From NCBI GenBank assembly GCA_023525715.1, contig CM042014.1, positions 17,999,563 to 18,063,562 on the forward strand: 64,000 nucleotides of DNA. The letters run 5' to 3'. Each line of letters starts with the position of its first letter. The stretch's first letter is position 1. The translations under genes were made by a program, and so were the position numbers. Origin of the DNA: Cichorium intybus. Lineage: Eukaryota > Streptophyta > Magnoliopsida > Asterales > Asteraceae. This document shows positions 34,911 through 47,839 of the stretch, one piece after another. The notes beneath the pieces are model-generated. The model was not told where the DNA came from. It worked only from the letters and a program-made list of their open reading frames with translations, and made no database searches.

Positions 34911-37338
34911 TATCGGATCCATGTACTATTTATCAAGTAAATGATGTTAAAAACATATGAGAGGATGACACATACGAAGACATGTAAGTAAAAATAAATG
35001 AAGACAAAACTATAATTAATCAGGCTTTAACTAGAAAAAGTCTGATTCTCATAGTTTTTTCTATCAAATCGTTTTTTACATTAAATAAAAAACAAACATT
35101 TATACATAACTTACTAATTATGTCCTGTTTTCACAAATTTCTATAAGTAATAAGGAAACAATACACTTTATTTGTGAAAAAAAGTTATATGCTTTTTGCG
35201 ACTTCCAAAATAAAAGTATCATTTAACAACTACGCGAATCAACCTACCAAGCTACTTCGACGTTTACATCATTTGTTCATGAAATGTGACTTGTTAACCA
35301 TGTAATACACAATGCACATCAAATGATGAAGACATAATCATTTTTATAAGTAAATTTCTTTATTCAACACGCATATCATATATATTTGTCTTTTTATGTA
35401 AAGTGATGAAAAAAGAAATCAAGACGCAACGATGGGCACTAAATATGTAAGTTAGAAACACACCTATTTCACTTGTAATAGAGTACCAATTTTAATAGAA
35501 CGTTTTGAGTATTAATTCAAATATTTAAATTATTTTCTAATTGATACAAACTAGTAAAACATATCCACGAAAAAACCATATTATATATATCTTGTAGCAT
35601 TTTCTTTTCAGAAACAAAATTTTTATTTTTACAAATTAGCAATATAAAAAGATCCATAACATACTTTTTTTTAAGCAAATCCACCTTTTAGAAAAACACT
35701 TGCATTCATTCTTAAAATATACTTTTGCTAAAAAGTTTAACAAACAAAACTTCCCCGCCATGGGATGTAATGGGAGGGAAATGCTTTCCGTTTTACCAAT
35801 TTACATATTACTCCCTGTATGATATCACCTATTGTCATTTTTGTGACCAGGGTTTGCATGAATTCCAATCTTATAAGTTAAGGTAATATTCTTATCATAA
35901 GTCATGCAGTAACGAAATCTGAAATGCAACGAAGGATATAATTGAAAAACTCTACCTATTATTCACATTGAGATTTGGATATTCATTGGTTACTCCCTAC
36001 CGGATAACTTTTTATTCTATGAGTGATAAGTGTTTTCATAGTATGTTTATTTCATCGATATAATCTTCAATAACGCCAGTATTAAAAAAATAATGAAAGT
36101 TTAATAAATTTGTTTTTATCAAAACCAACTACGATATGTGTTATTATAATTCTATTTTAAATGGAATTTTATCTAGTTAAATTTTTTATTTTAATAAACA
36201 AATTTTAAAATAATAAATAAAAACATAATTAATTATGATATTTATTTATTTATTCTCAATTTAAACTATTTTCTTATAGAAAATTCTGGTAAGTGGTTTT
36301 GTTTACAAACCCTTGAATCCATTTATCAAATACAAATCCTTGAATCTATTTACCATGATCAGAAACAACTGGAAGATCTTTTATTTAACACTAGATTTTA
36401 GATAATGATAATATGAAATTTGGTAAAACTGGAACAAAAATAAATGATTCATGTACCAACCACTTAAAGTGTGTGTGTGTGTATCACATGATTGGAAATA
36501 GCAACTTCGGGATCTACCACACATATCGGGAAAATATGAAGTTTCGTAAAATTGGGACAAATCCACATGGGCGTTTGTATGAACTTGGTTTGGACGCATG
36601 TATGTATGAGGAATAACCCAGAATTTGAATTTCACGGATATAGTTATTTTACAAATACACAACATATGTATTTTATGATTTATTATTTTGTATGCTTGCT
36701 TTTATGTTTGTTTTTGTGATCTAATTAACATGTACCATGATAGTTAAGCTTTAGAATTTTAACACATATAGAGGAAAACTTGATTTAAGGTTACGATCTT
36801 CCTTATGCATTCATATTGTTTCCTTTGTAACACATGTATGTATTGTAAGCATTCGTAAAACATCTATCATTAGTTTAATATAAATATCAATGTATTTGAC
36901 TAACATTTATGTATGAATCATTACTATTCATTAATTTTACTTTTATGCATGTATTCATCATGTCTATAATATACAAATTTAGTGATTATGTAATCGATAA
37001 CCGATAATCTCGCTTCCTATAATATAAGCTGGGCATTAAAAATATGTTTAGAGTGAAAAAAGAAATTTTTGATACTCAGAGGTGTTTTATGTAGACAATT
37101 TTACTTTAAGGGGTGTTTTTGTAACTTAAACCAGAATATTCGCCTCCCATTTTCTCTCTCCAACGCTCCCTGGCTTCAAAGCAATTTTAAAAGATTACAG
37201 AAATAAACTAAATAAATCCATAAGCCTTATTTGTGTCTGCGCTCAGATAAAAACCCTAATTTCCCACTCTTTCTCTCTCCACCGCTCAACTTTCTCTCTC
37301 TTTACGCGATTCCTCTTTCGACAGCTCGAGCTTCTCCT
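34911..37338. other. Intergenic region and 5' flank of the nucleoporin gene
   Basis: AT-rich to about 37140, with no recognised gene or repeat edge. From about 37140 it becomes C/T-rich (runs of CTCTCTC at 37150-37330), typical of a plant core promoter and 5' UTR. The transcription start cannot be fixed by eye. Confidence 0.5.
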
Positions 37339-40300
37339 ATGGCGACGGCGGGCGACGGAGCGACTCCATACCAAAGTGGGGGAGCCGGGGGGAAGTTTCG
37401 GAAGAGGCCTATTCGGCGTAGTGCCCTGGCGACACCGTACGATCGGCCTTCTACCGCACTCAGGAACAAGAGCCCTAGCCTCTTCTCGAAACTCGTGGAC
37501 CCCGCCTCTAGACTTATATACGCCGGGGCTGATAGGCTATTCGGCGTTTTTCGTAAGCGCCTTCCTTCCATCGCTGCACCACGTCCGCCAGGTTCAATAT
37601 TTTTGTTCCAATTAGATTACTTTTTTCGAGTTTCTTGCTGTGAGAATACGTTTTTGGGATTTTCGGATGTATAAAGATTTTTCAAATGGACGTTGTCGGA
37701 ATTTGATATGCATCGTGTGACTTTAGGCCTGTTTTTGTTGATTGGCTCATTGCTGATCTTTAATTTACTCGGGTTCTATATTGCTTAGGTTTACCATATA
37801 AAAAGGGCGTATCTTTAGAGTCACTTCTTATAAGTTCGTGGTGGTGTGTTGTCTTGTTGCTGCATTGCCTAGGTTTAGATTTGGCTTAAGAAAAAACGGC
37901 TTATATTTAGAATTGAGCGGTTTCTGTTTTGATTAGTTGATCTGCTGATGAGTGGAGTTCTGAATTGATCTGGTACACCTAGCTGTATACCTGTTATGTG
38001 GTTTCTTAATATTAGAGGGGAGTTGTTCATTCATTAATGTATTAAGTTTGCAGTCATGCCCGAAAATGGTTCTCAAAATCACGAAGATTCTTGGTTGTTG
38101 GTCTCTTTATAAAAACAGAATGTATTATTCAGTTTTCATCTGGTCTTCATTAACCAAAGGAATGAGATTTTCTCTTGATAATGTTTTATGGAAAAAATCA
38201 TCTTGGCAAGAGGAAAGGGCATCACAGTATCATCTATCCATGTATTCTCATTAGAATACAGTTTGTTTTTTGTAGTTCTGTATCATATTTCCATACATCC
38301 TACCACACTGCGTTCTATTAGACATAAAATTGATAGACTTGTAAAGGAAATTTGAATTAGAAACATATATGTGATTAAAAGTTTTCTTGTGACCAGAGAT
38401 CAATGAAAAACCGGAACCTAGCACCGATGAAGGTGGGAATTTGGCTAGCATCTCTGCTACCACAGAGATATCAGAGCTTGAGAATATGCTGAAACAAAAG
38501 ACTTTCACTAGGTTGATTCCTGTTCTTATGAGCTTATCTCACCTTCAGTTTGTCAACATTTTTTCCCTTATTGATGTGATATGTGATTTCAGATCTGAAA
38601 TCGAGCATTTGACAGCTTTACTGCATTCAAAAACTACCAAATCAGATGATGAAGAGGATAGACCAAAGCTTCCTAGTCCATCATCTCATCTTTTGAGGCT
38701 TAAAGCATCTACAAGTAGCCCATTGAATAAGCATGTGGAGGAGAAAGAAAACTTCCATGCTGTTATCTCAACTCCTGCTGTCACTTCAACAGCCTTTGAA
38801 GAGGATGTTGCGTCACCCGCTGAGCTGGCAAGGGCTTACATGGGTACAAGAACTCCCAAAGTATCGCCACCAACCTTGAGATTTGGCAGCCAAGCACCCA
38901 GACAAGATTCAGTGTTGCTTAATACCACAACAATCCTCCCAAAAACACCTATCACATCACTCGTACCAAGAACTGCAGGAACCTTCAAAGCCCTTGAAAA
39001 TGGTTTAACAACCCCAAGATCAAGAGGCAGATCTGCAATATACAGCATGGCACGCACACCGTATTACAGACCACCTTCAGCTTTCAGTCAAAAGGTATGA
39101 AACCCATATATCCTTTTGACCTTGTTTTACAATCTCTTAACATGTTAGACTAATTTCAGGGTATGAATTCACCGTCATTGCCATTATCTCAGCCTGCTTG
39201 GGAACAAGAAGGGTCGATTGAATCAAGCAAGATGGTATCTTTCTATGTCTTAAATTAAGATGCTTTCATGTAACATGTGAATGAATCTTTATTGACTTGT
39301 CAAATTTTGATTCAGGCTTCTAAGCGTAGGAGTTCTGTACTAGATGATATCGGGTCTGGTGGGCCGGTGCGTAGAATTCGACAGAAAGCTAATCTTTTAT
39401 CTCAAGGAAGTCCTCTTTCAAAAAATAGAAATGAATTTGGTCATAAACTGCTTTTAAGAAATGAACCTGACCCGAAATTCTCTAAGGCTATAGAGGAAAA
39501 TGGGGAGACCAGCAGGTCTAATTTAGGTTATGCATCTGTTCCTACAAAGTCGACTCAAATGGCTACAAAAATATTGGAACAACTTGAAAGATTGAGCCCT
39601 AAGGAAAAATCTCCAGGATCCAGGCTTGCTCGAATCAGTGATCAATCACCCTCTAAATTGACATCAAATATGGTTAATGTTCAGGAGAAAGTAGATTCAC
39701 CAAAACTTTTGTTAAGCTCTCAAGATATTAAAAAACCGGAGAGTAGTTGGTTGACCGAGTCAACCTCCCAGAGTAAAGGTAAAGAAAAAGTTGAAGAAAA
39801 CGGGCCAAGAAAGTTTGCTGTTCCTAGAAATGTTCTAAGCACAATGAATGGGAATGCTAGTTTACCAGTGAAAGATAAAGGACCAATTGTGACAAACACA
39901 GATTCTTCATTTAAGCTGCCAGTTGAGCCTCCTCAGAAGAAGCGATTTCAGATGAGTGCGCTTGAGGTATGTTGTGTCCAACTGTTTTATTGTGTTCTTT
40001 TATTTGGTTAATTTTTATTCTTCCTATGTTGTTTACTGTTTCTTTTTGTTTTGTGAAGGATGTAGATGATGAAAGCCGTTCTAATGGGCATGTGTCTATT
40101 CTATTGGGTGAAAATAAGAAAGTGGAGACATCTGTGTTTGCATCTGATGAAGTCATTCAGACATCTGCACTGCCTGAAGTTAATAAAGCCTCACAACCCC
40201 AAGCTGAGAAAATTCCAGAAATGCCCGAGTTTAAAAAGGTTGATGGTGCTATACCTCTTCCAAAAACCGATTTCAAATCTTTTGGTGGTTCTAGTGTTAA

Positions 40301-41794
40301 TGAGAAAAAGGTGTCGTTTAACTTGCCTCCATCAACTACCAATAATAATAATAATGGTGAGTCAGATGTGGTTTCTCAATCAACCTTGGTAACAGATACT
40401 GTTGCTTCACAGAAGAAAGCACCAGTTTTTCCAACATTTGGCATTAAAAATGCTGAAAATAAGCCACTGTTCTCGTTTTCCACTAATGAGTCTTCTGGAT
40501 TTAACCCAGATGCAAAAGCAATTGGGTCAACCAGGTAATGGTTCATTTGCATGAAGTTAGTTGTTACCTATGTGATGAATCTTATGCTTATGCTTGTCTT
40601 TTTGGTTTTGTTAGCTTGTTTAATTCAGTCAAGGAAAACAATCAAGTACAGTTGTCAGCCCCCAAGAAAGATGATAATGGCAATTCTCCAAAGTCGGTTA
40701 ATATTTTTGGTAAATCAGAGTCTTTGACTTCAGCTAGTCCGATTCCGACTCCGACTCCAGCATCGGCATCAGCAAGTGGTATTTTTTCATTTGGTGCCAA
40801 GACTTCAAGCATCACCAATGGAACTCCTGCTTCTAGCCCAACTACATTTACTTCCATGTCTTCTTTTCCAGCTTCTGGTACTAGTACAAATAATCTTTTT
40901 AGTAGCAGCCCATTGTCTGGCAGCACCATCACTTCAGCCGCCAGTAGTGCTCTTCCTACATCCGTCTCACCACCTATCTTTAGTTTTGGGTCTTCCATCA
41001 CTCCATCAAATAAAGCTGCAGAACCTCCAGAGATCACTGTCTCAAAAGACGAAGAAGCAAAACCCGACAGCACCACTAGCACATCGTTTACCGCTGCCAC
41101 CACCGGAAGTAGCATGTTTGGGTTCAGTTCTCCGGCAGCCAATGACCAACAGTCTTTTGGTACTCCTGCTTTTGGTGTTAGTCCTAGCACAAACGCATCT
41201 GGATCTGCTTTCAGTTCAACACCTAGTTTTGGTCTTAGCTCAGCAGTTGCCACATCAGAAACCAAATCTAGTAGTTCCAGCATGTTCAGTTCCACCTGGC
41301 AGCCTCCAAAGTCATCAACACCTACAGCATTTTCCTTCGGGGCATCTTCAACATCTACATCACCTAGTGTATTTGGTGCTTCAACAGGATCTTCCATGTT
41401 TTCATTCACCTCAGGCGGTCCTACAAATCCAACATTCCCGGCTCCCTCTCATAGTCCATCTATATTTGGAAACTCGACACCTGTCTTTGGAAACAATAAT
41501 GATCAGATGAGTATGGAAGACAGCATGGCTGAAGACTCCACACCCAGTCCTTCACTTCCTGCATTTGGTCAAGCTTCCAGCACACCAGGTTTCATGTTTG
41601 GTTCAACCACCCTGCCACCATCAACACCTCCTTTCCAGTTTGGTGGCCAGACAAACCAACCACCAGCACCCAATCCATTTCAGGCATCTGGTAGTGGAGA
41701 CTTTACTGCTGGAGGAAGTTTTTCATTGGGCTCTGGTGGTGATAAGTCTGGTAGAAGGATTTTGAAAGTTAAACGAAGCAACAGGAGGAAGTGA
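37339..41794 (+). CDS. NUP1: Nuclear-basket FG nucleoporin, NUP1/NUP136-like
   Basis: Seven coding exons with GT/AG introns join in frame: 37339-37591, 38397-38511, 38593-39094, 39160-39234, 39316-39966, 40059-40534 and 40615-41794, coding 1083 residues. ATG 37339 is the first in frame after a C/T-rich leader. Visible features: an N-terminal basic patch KFRKRPIRRS (about 15-25); a conserved N-terminal ATPYDRP...SRLIYAGA block; a short ISELENMLKQKTFTR helix; RTP-type repeats (ARAYMGTRTPK, MARTPYYRP); a KRRSSVLDD segment; and, in the last exon (from about 691), a Ser/Thr/Pro-rich region with many FG, FSFG and FGxS repeats. The C-terminus is basic (RRILKVKRSNRRK). The plan matches plant NUP1/NUP136, which sits on the nucleoplasmic side of the pore and acts in mRNA export and nuclear shape. 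Arabidopsis NUP136 is longer (about 1300 residues). No disruption was seen. Confidence 0.88.
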
Positions 41795-42175
41795 GGATGG
41801 GAAATATGGAAAGAGTTGTCCTTTTTTACTTCATTCGATATGCAATGCAATTTTATAGGATGTTGTTATATCTCATTTTTGGAGCTGTGGTAGGAATCCA
41901 ATCCAGTACTTTTCCAAATTTCGTGACAACTTGCTTTATCTTTTTGTGTACAAGTTACAACCTTACAAATCCAGAGCCAAATTATCTTTTTGCATAAAAA
42001 TTATAGATCAAAGTTTAGTTTCGTCCAAATTTCTCTAAAAACTAGTTTTTCATGAATTGTAAACAATCTTGCAAAAATCACCGATACATTTATCCATGCA
42101 TTGTATAAGCATGATGACAACGCATTATGAAGATAAACTCTAGACAAACACACCAGGTTGTGAAAAAGAAAAAGA
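41795..42175. other. Shared 3' flank of two convergent genes
   Basis: About 380 bp lies between the NUP1 stop and the stop of the - strand gene, so the 3' UTRs probably meet or overlap. No further feature seen. Confidence 0.5.
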
Positions 42176-45100
42176 CTAATAACGAGCACCAGAATTGTTA
42201 TAATCTCGGCCATGAGGGTATGGCACCCTTAACTCGGAGCTTTGACTTCTCATGGCTTCATAATAACGAGGATGCTCTCTGTAGGACTCGTCTGGCATTG
42301 TCCCGTAGGGCCTACGTGCATCTGGGCCCATTGCCCAACCATAATCACGGGAATCAGTTGGGCCTCTTTCGGTCATTGCAGTTTGTTTATAATGATGCAA
42401 CCGTGTCTGTGATTCCTTGTGAAGAAACTCCCCTATTCGTGATGTGTGTTGGACTCTAAGTGACGACAGCTTCTCTTGGTATCGTGTGTTGATCTCTACT
42501 ATTCTCTAAAAAGATTAAAGAAACAATGAAATAGGGGCGAAAAGTCAAACTGTTATACCATAAACTAACCTCTTTGTGTCTAGCATTTTCTACATCCTCG
42601 GTATTGCCCAGTTCTTTTATTAATTTCATGATCTCATCTTGGAATCTCTGCTCCATTCCTTGGATAATTGATTCAGAATCTTCATACCCAATCTCCATGT
42701 CCTGCTCATATGACTGAAATCTAGGGTCGTTATTTGCTCGATTCTCATGATTAGCCCTTTGATTTGACATCCGTTCTTGGGATTGGCTTGCGTTCCCCTT
42801 ATGTCCTGCTTAACACCAACCGTTAAATTGCAAAGTAAATTACAGTTTTGGTCCCTGTGGTTTGCATCGTTTTGCAGGTTTAGTCCAAGTTTTAAAAAAT
42901 TGAAATGGATAGTCCTATGGTTTCAAAATCCATCAAATTTGGTCCTTTTGCCCAACTCCATTAGATTTTTCTGTTAAGTCTATTGTAAAAAGACTTTTTG
43001 CCCTCCGACCAAATTTACTAAAACATACAAACTAAGGGACCGTTTTTGTAATTTCCAGGTGAGATGGCTTTACTGGTTGAAAGACTTGGAATTGGAGGGA
43101 GAGACAACTATAGAAGAGTACATAATCAGCCTGTAAATGACCTTGAACAGGATCAAACTCTCACAGAAGCTGATTGAATTAAGTTATATGTTTTCTTGCT
43201 TCGAATCCAACATGTCTAATTAGAACTGAAACTGACAGACAAACTACAATTGGGGACTCGATGATGGCTAAGTTGGTCAAGCCTTTTTTTGAACGCCGAT
43301 CATTCATTGTTTCTTGGTTTTGAATTGAAAGCACTTGAAACAATCTCTAAATGTTTATTCCAAACTCGGAATTTTTTCAGTTCCATCATCATAACAAATA
43401 AAGATGCAATTAGATCTCATCACCTTCATCTAGATCACTTAAGATCACAGATGGCTTCTTTGTTCAAATCACCAAAGAAGAACACATATTTTATTTCGTT
43501 TATTGACCTACGATGGTGCTGCTTTTTCAAATTCTTTACATAAATGGTCCTTTTAGTTTAGAAAGTGACAAAATTAGGGAAAGACAAAAAAATGCTCATT
43601 TAACATGTACTTAACAGAAGAAGTTTAATCGTAACGGCTCCAGGGACCAAAAGTTTAACTTATGCCAACCACAGTGACCATCCATGTCAACATTCCAAAA
43701 ATAGGACCCAAAACTGTAATTTACTCTAAACTATACATTTATACAGGTGAAGTATGGAAAAAACTGCAAGGCAAACGTAACTTGTTTCAGGCTCAAGGGA
43801 AGACAAATTTATAAGATATACGAACATAAGTGATAATGGAGGGCAAACAAAATGAGTAATATATACAAAAGAAGAAAAGGCAAGTGATTGCTATCGAGAA
43901 GTGAGGCGTATAAATAGAATAAGGGGCTGTTTGTTTTTTGTAAAAAGGACTTCTAAACTCTTTTGTCTGCGAACTCGCAGACGCGGGCAGACGTTTTCCT
44001 TTAGCAGACCGTTTGTTTTTTTTCAGCCCGCAGACCTTAAAATGTCTGCGCGGCCTCTTCTTGGTGAAGTGATTGACCTAGCACTTTTTGGGTCTTCTAA
44101 GGTCTGCCCGTAGTGTGTTTGTGCCAAAAAAAAATACGCTTCTTTTTTTTCTCCCAGCTACCATCGGCTCTACTCTTCTTTCTCCCCGTTTTCTTTCTCC
44201 AGCCGTTCTCCCTCCTTCTTCCTTCTGTCCGGCACCGCCTCCCCACCGGCGCCTGCACCGTCGATCGTCACGAGCCTGAGGAAGCCGCCGGTCGCCGTCG
44301 TCTGCACCGTTGATCAGCGCCCTTCTCCCTCGCGCCCTTCTCCCTCTTTCTCCAGCTTTTCTCCCTCGTTCTACAGATCGACGAAAGCCCTCACCGGACC
44401 ACTACTCCGCCGGAAATCACAGCAAGAAGACTCATAACCGCTGAAGGTAAGCTCTTTGTTTTTAAACTTGCTGGTAGTTTGATCCTCGATATTGCTAGCT
44501 AGTTCCTTTCAATATATATGATAAAGTTGCAGAAATCAGACTACAAAAATTTTCTAGATTTATCATTTAATCAGGTGAGGGAGTTCTCCATCTTGCAAAG
44601 TTTGTGGTCAATTTCTTCTCAATCTACCATGGATCTCAACGATCTTAACAAATTCTGGGAAGTCGGAAGTTTTTGTGAATTTCAACACTTGAAATCGATT
44701 TGTGTATATAATGTTTGAGGATATTAGATTTGTTTGTATAATTTTGAACTTGATGGAAGGAAATGTGAAATTAGGGAAAATCATATTTTTGTGTATCATC
44801 TTTCTGGGAATCTGATTTTTATGTCTATGTTGATGCTGATTTTCGGATTTTTATGTCAATGAATCCTTTTTATTTAAGTTTTTGTTGTAATTTAGAAGAA
44901 ATGTTATTGGGTTTTCATATGCCTAACAATCCTACTTCTTGTTTTGCAGTTGTTGGTTTTGGAAAGAAGAGGGGACAAAATTCATCTGAGAAGTAAGCTT
45001 GTTGAATACCATAGTCTTGTAGTTTAGGTTTATATTGTTTGACTAAACGATGCTTATTTGACTAAACGATGCTTATTTCAAGATTTGTGAAATTGATATA

Positions 45101-46028
45101 TGTTTTTGGTGGGTTTTCTTTCTTGCAATATACACGTTTGATGGTAGTTGTCATTGTTGAGTTGAATCTTGTTGTTTGATGGTTTGCTTTTGTTGGATTC
45201 TATCCTAAAACTAGATGGTTTCAAGATTTATTCAGTTTATTTAAATTTCAGTTTATTTTACAGTTTGCAGACTTTAAATAACAAACAGTCTTTTTTTTGC
45301 AGACTGCAGACATTTGGTCCACCTCTTCTGCTACAGATATCTGCAGAGGTGGTCCGCAGAGTGCAGACATTTTACCTCTTCAAAAACAAACAGCACCTAA
45401 CTCATGGTTCAACAGGGAAAAGATCCAAACTATGGCTCAATAAATAAAGAACGAAAAATAACTGCCTCATCTTTCACTAGAACCTGACCATTTTTATCCT
45501 TAATATACGGTACCTTACATTTCCTATGTCCCTTTGCCTTCTCTCAGATATTGACAACATATAGCAAAGATATTTCTCATGTGTATGACATAAATGGGCA
45601 TATATTCATGGTTTCCTTTTAAACATTTCATAACTTGTATATATTGTTTGGTCCACCTAGCAAATACACACATATATACCTAACTAATCATGGATTATGC
45701 TAGACCAGGCTTAAAAAAGCTCGCAACATGCAAAAAATTTAATATGGACATTTGCATCAACATCTCACATCTAACTGGTTTTCCTTTAAAGCAGACTTAA
45801 TGAAGGATACTTACCATGAGAATAAGAATGAGGGGACATTGGATTCATTTCATTCTGTGGGTTTGTATCCCACTGCTGTCTCCCTTCTGCTCGAGATGGA
45901 AATTGAGATTGCCCAGGAAAATCATTCATTTGAGCATTTTGTTGCATTCTCTGTGCAGACATATGATGCAGTTGAGATGCAGTATATCTGTTGGCACTTG
46001 CATCAGCATATGGCGCCTGCCTATTCAT
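42176..46028 (-). CDS. Conserved-looking plant protein of unknown function, ~259 residues
   Basis: Three exons join in frame with GT/AG introns: 46028-45815, 42805-42570 and 42505-42176. The N-terminus (MNRQAPYADASANRYTAS) is Gln/Asn/Met-rich and low in complexity. The middle exon holds a likely coiled coil (ESIIQGMEQRFQDEIMKLIK, then ELGNTEDVENARHKE) that runs into the third exon (RIVEINTRYQEKLSSLRVQ...). The C-terminal 80 residues are Arg/Tyr/Pro-rich (DYGWAMGPDARRPYG, REHPRYYEAMR) and end near SGARY. No catalytic motif, signal peptide or membrane segment. I do not recognise the family. The 3-kb first intron is full of transposable elements. An additional 5' noncoding exon is possible. Convergent with NUP1. 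Confidence 0.75.
42834..43058. mobile_element. MITE-like element in the intron (copy 1)
   Basis: Inverted ends AAATTACAGTTTTGGTCCCT and AGGGACCGTTTTTGTAATTT bound about 225 bp with no ORF. This TTTTGGTCCCTGTGGTTT-type terminus is common in plant genomes. No target duplication is evident. Confidence 0.6.
43540..43725. mobile_element. MITE-like element in the intron (copy 2, inverted)
   Basis: Its right edge, AGGACCCAAAACTGTAATTTACT (43703-43725), is the inverted form of the left edge of copy 1 at 42834. The body shares GGGACCAAAA and TTAACAG words with copy 1 in reverse orientation. The left boundary is approximate. Confidence 0.5.
43923..45397. mobile_element. Non-autonomous TIR element (TAA target duplication) in the intron
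   Basis: The ends are GGGGCTGTTTGTTTTTT and AAAAACAAACAGCACC, a 15-of-16 inverted match, flanked by TAA at 43920-43922 and 45398-45400. That fits PIF/Harbinger-type insertion. About 120 bp inside each end are clustered GCAGAC/GTCTGC words (for example TCTGCGAACTCGCAGACGCG on the left, and many on the right), which look like transposase-binding repeats. The interior (44150-45000) has a C/T-rich leader-like stretch and a possible intron (GTAAGC at 44447 to TTTTGCAG near 44950), suggesting a captured gene 5' end. No transposase. Confidence 0.65.
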
Positions 46029-47839
46029 CTTCTCCTTTTAGTCACAAAACAGTAAGACAATCCATAAGAACAACTAATATCCATACATCAAATCATTTAA
46101 AGCTGCACAGTTACATCGGAAGATAATTATAATCATACATTCAATAAACATCCAATGAATGATATAAGTCAGTTTGTCATTCTAATATCTGCTTGGGAAG
46201 AGGGGAGGGTGCAAGCAAGAAAATCAAGAAAAACGAAGCCTCATTACTTCTATTAGTCAATGACCTTTGGCACAAACGGCATGTGTTGTCTAACATCTTA
46301 AAAACGCAACTTAGATACATCAATAAAAATGCAATTACTGTTCGATTTCACATAAGCAGGCAGATATACGTACATCGAGCAAACAGTTCCTGTGTTTATG
46401 CCGAGAGAGTGAGAATGAAAACGAAGCAAAACAACAATCATGTGGGGTGCAAGTAAAAAAACTATACAAAGACGGCCCAAATATCCCACGAAACGCAAAC
46501 CCTCAATAGTTAATAAGTGGGACATGCGAGTGAAGATAAACTTTAACCGAAATATGTTATGATTTTTATTTCTACTCAAAACATAGAAACATAAATTAAG
46601 ACAAACCTCAAGCGAAGGATGATACACGAAAATTTCAGCTCAATTTCTTAGAGAAAGTGGGTGGTTTACGTAGAAATAATTAAAAGTAAGAGGCGATAGA
46701 TCGTCTGGATTGGTAAAGTTTTGAAATCAAGGGCGAGACGACGATGGAGATTGAAACTTTGTTGGCAACAAGGGTTCTTTGTGGCGACCTAAACAGTGAA
46801 CTACACAAAGCATCCTTCAACTTAAGAAAAATACACAGTTTCAGTCCCTTCCGAAAAGGAAGTTATAGTTTTAGTCTTTTGGTTTTGGTTTGACCTTATA
46901 TTTGGATCATGACAAGTGATTCTATGATTTTGTCCTACGAGTTTGTAACTTTGCATGGTACACAACAATTTTGAAGGAAAATAAATTTTTGATGTGTAGA
47001 CATTCGAAATGTGTAGCAGTTTGTTATAGATAAATTTGGGGGGCATCCTACTCCCAAATAAAGAGAAGCGTGCCAGACATCTTATGTGTTGTATTTCCAT
47101 ATTGTACAATATGAGGTGTATGCAGAGTTGTTACAACAATTGATATGACTAAAGTCATGGAGAATATCTACTGACACCTTCAAAGAGGATAAACTTGATA
47201 TGTACTTCTATGTAGTTAAACATATTGGAGATAATATATGATATGTATCAATTGAGGAGAGTCCTCAATGCTCACAATGGAACTACTAATGTTTGACCGC
47301 ATCTCTCACCTGCGGTGGAGATATGAGAGTATGTGAAATAGTGTCAAGCAAAAATATCACAAATAAAATGATAGTAGAAGACAATGTATTTCATCGTAGG
47401 GTGAAAGACAGACTTAACATTAAGTATATGGCTCTAGTGATGTAAAAAAACATGGAGTAGTGAGATGATGAAGCTTCATTTCAAAGAGGAGGTGCTTAAT
47501 CCAAAGAACGTCAACATCACATGAGGTGTGTGAGCGAAAATCTCCTTTTATTGATGATTGTGCAAATGTTTTTAATCCAAAGAACTTCAACATCATTGGC
47601 TGAAAATCTCAACCCAATCCAACCCATTTAATAATTCAGTTGCGATTTTCTAACCCAATTTAACCTGTTTTAATAAATGGTAAAATATGTTGGTAATTAT
47701 ATATTACCAATGTGTATTTAAGTGTAATGAATTAATTTATTGACCAAATGGGATCTTGACAAACATCAAACAAGTAAGGTAGGTGCGGAGTGCACACTTG
47801 TTTGAGTTTAGTCAAGATTCAAAGTACACTGTCATTTCC
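46029..47839. other. 5' flank of the unknown gene and intergenic sequence
   Basis: The promoter and 5' UTR of the - strand gene should lie between 46029 and about 46800. No defined core element could be called. Beyond about 46830 the sequence is intergenic. The part near 47840 may already belong to the gypsy LTR ending at 50747. Confidence 0.4.

Noticed and set aside
37231..37338. Upstream in-frame extension of the nucleoporin start
   Set aside because: The extension begins at a TTG and runs through the C/T-rich leader. The first ATG with conserved N-terminal sequence is 37339.
40642..41409. 255-codon ORF on the - strand
   Set aside because: It is antisense to the low-complexity FG exon of the nucleoporin; Ser/Thr-rich codons leave the opposite strand open by chance.
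44088..44313. Pro/Ser-rich ORFs at 44088-44313
   Set aside because: They lie inside the TIR element in a C/T-rich, leader-like stretch, have no recognisable domain and overlap in several frames.
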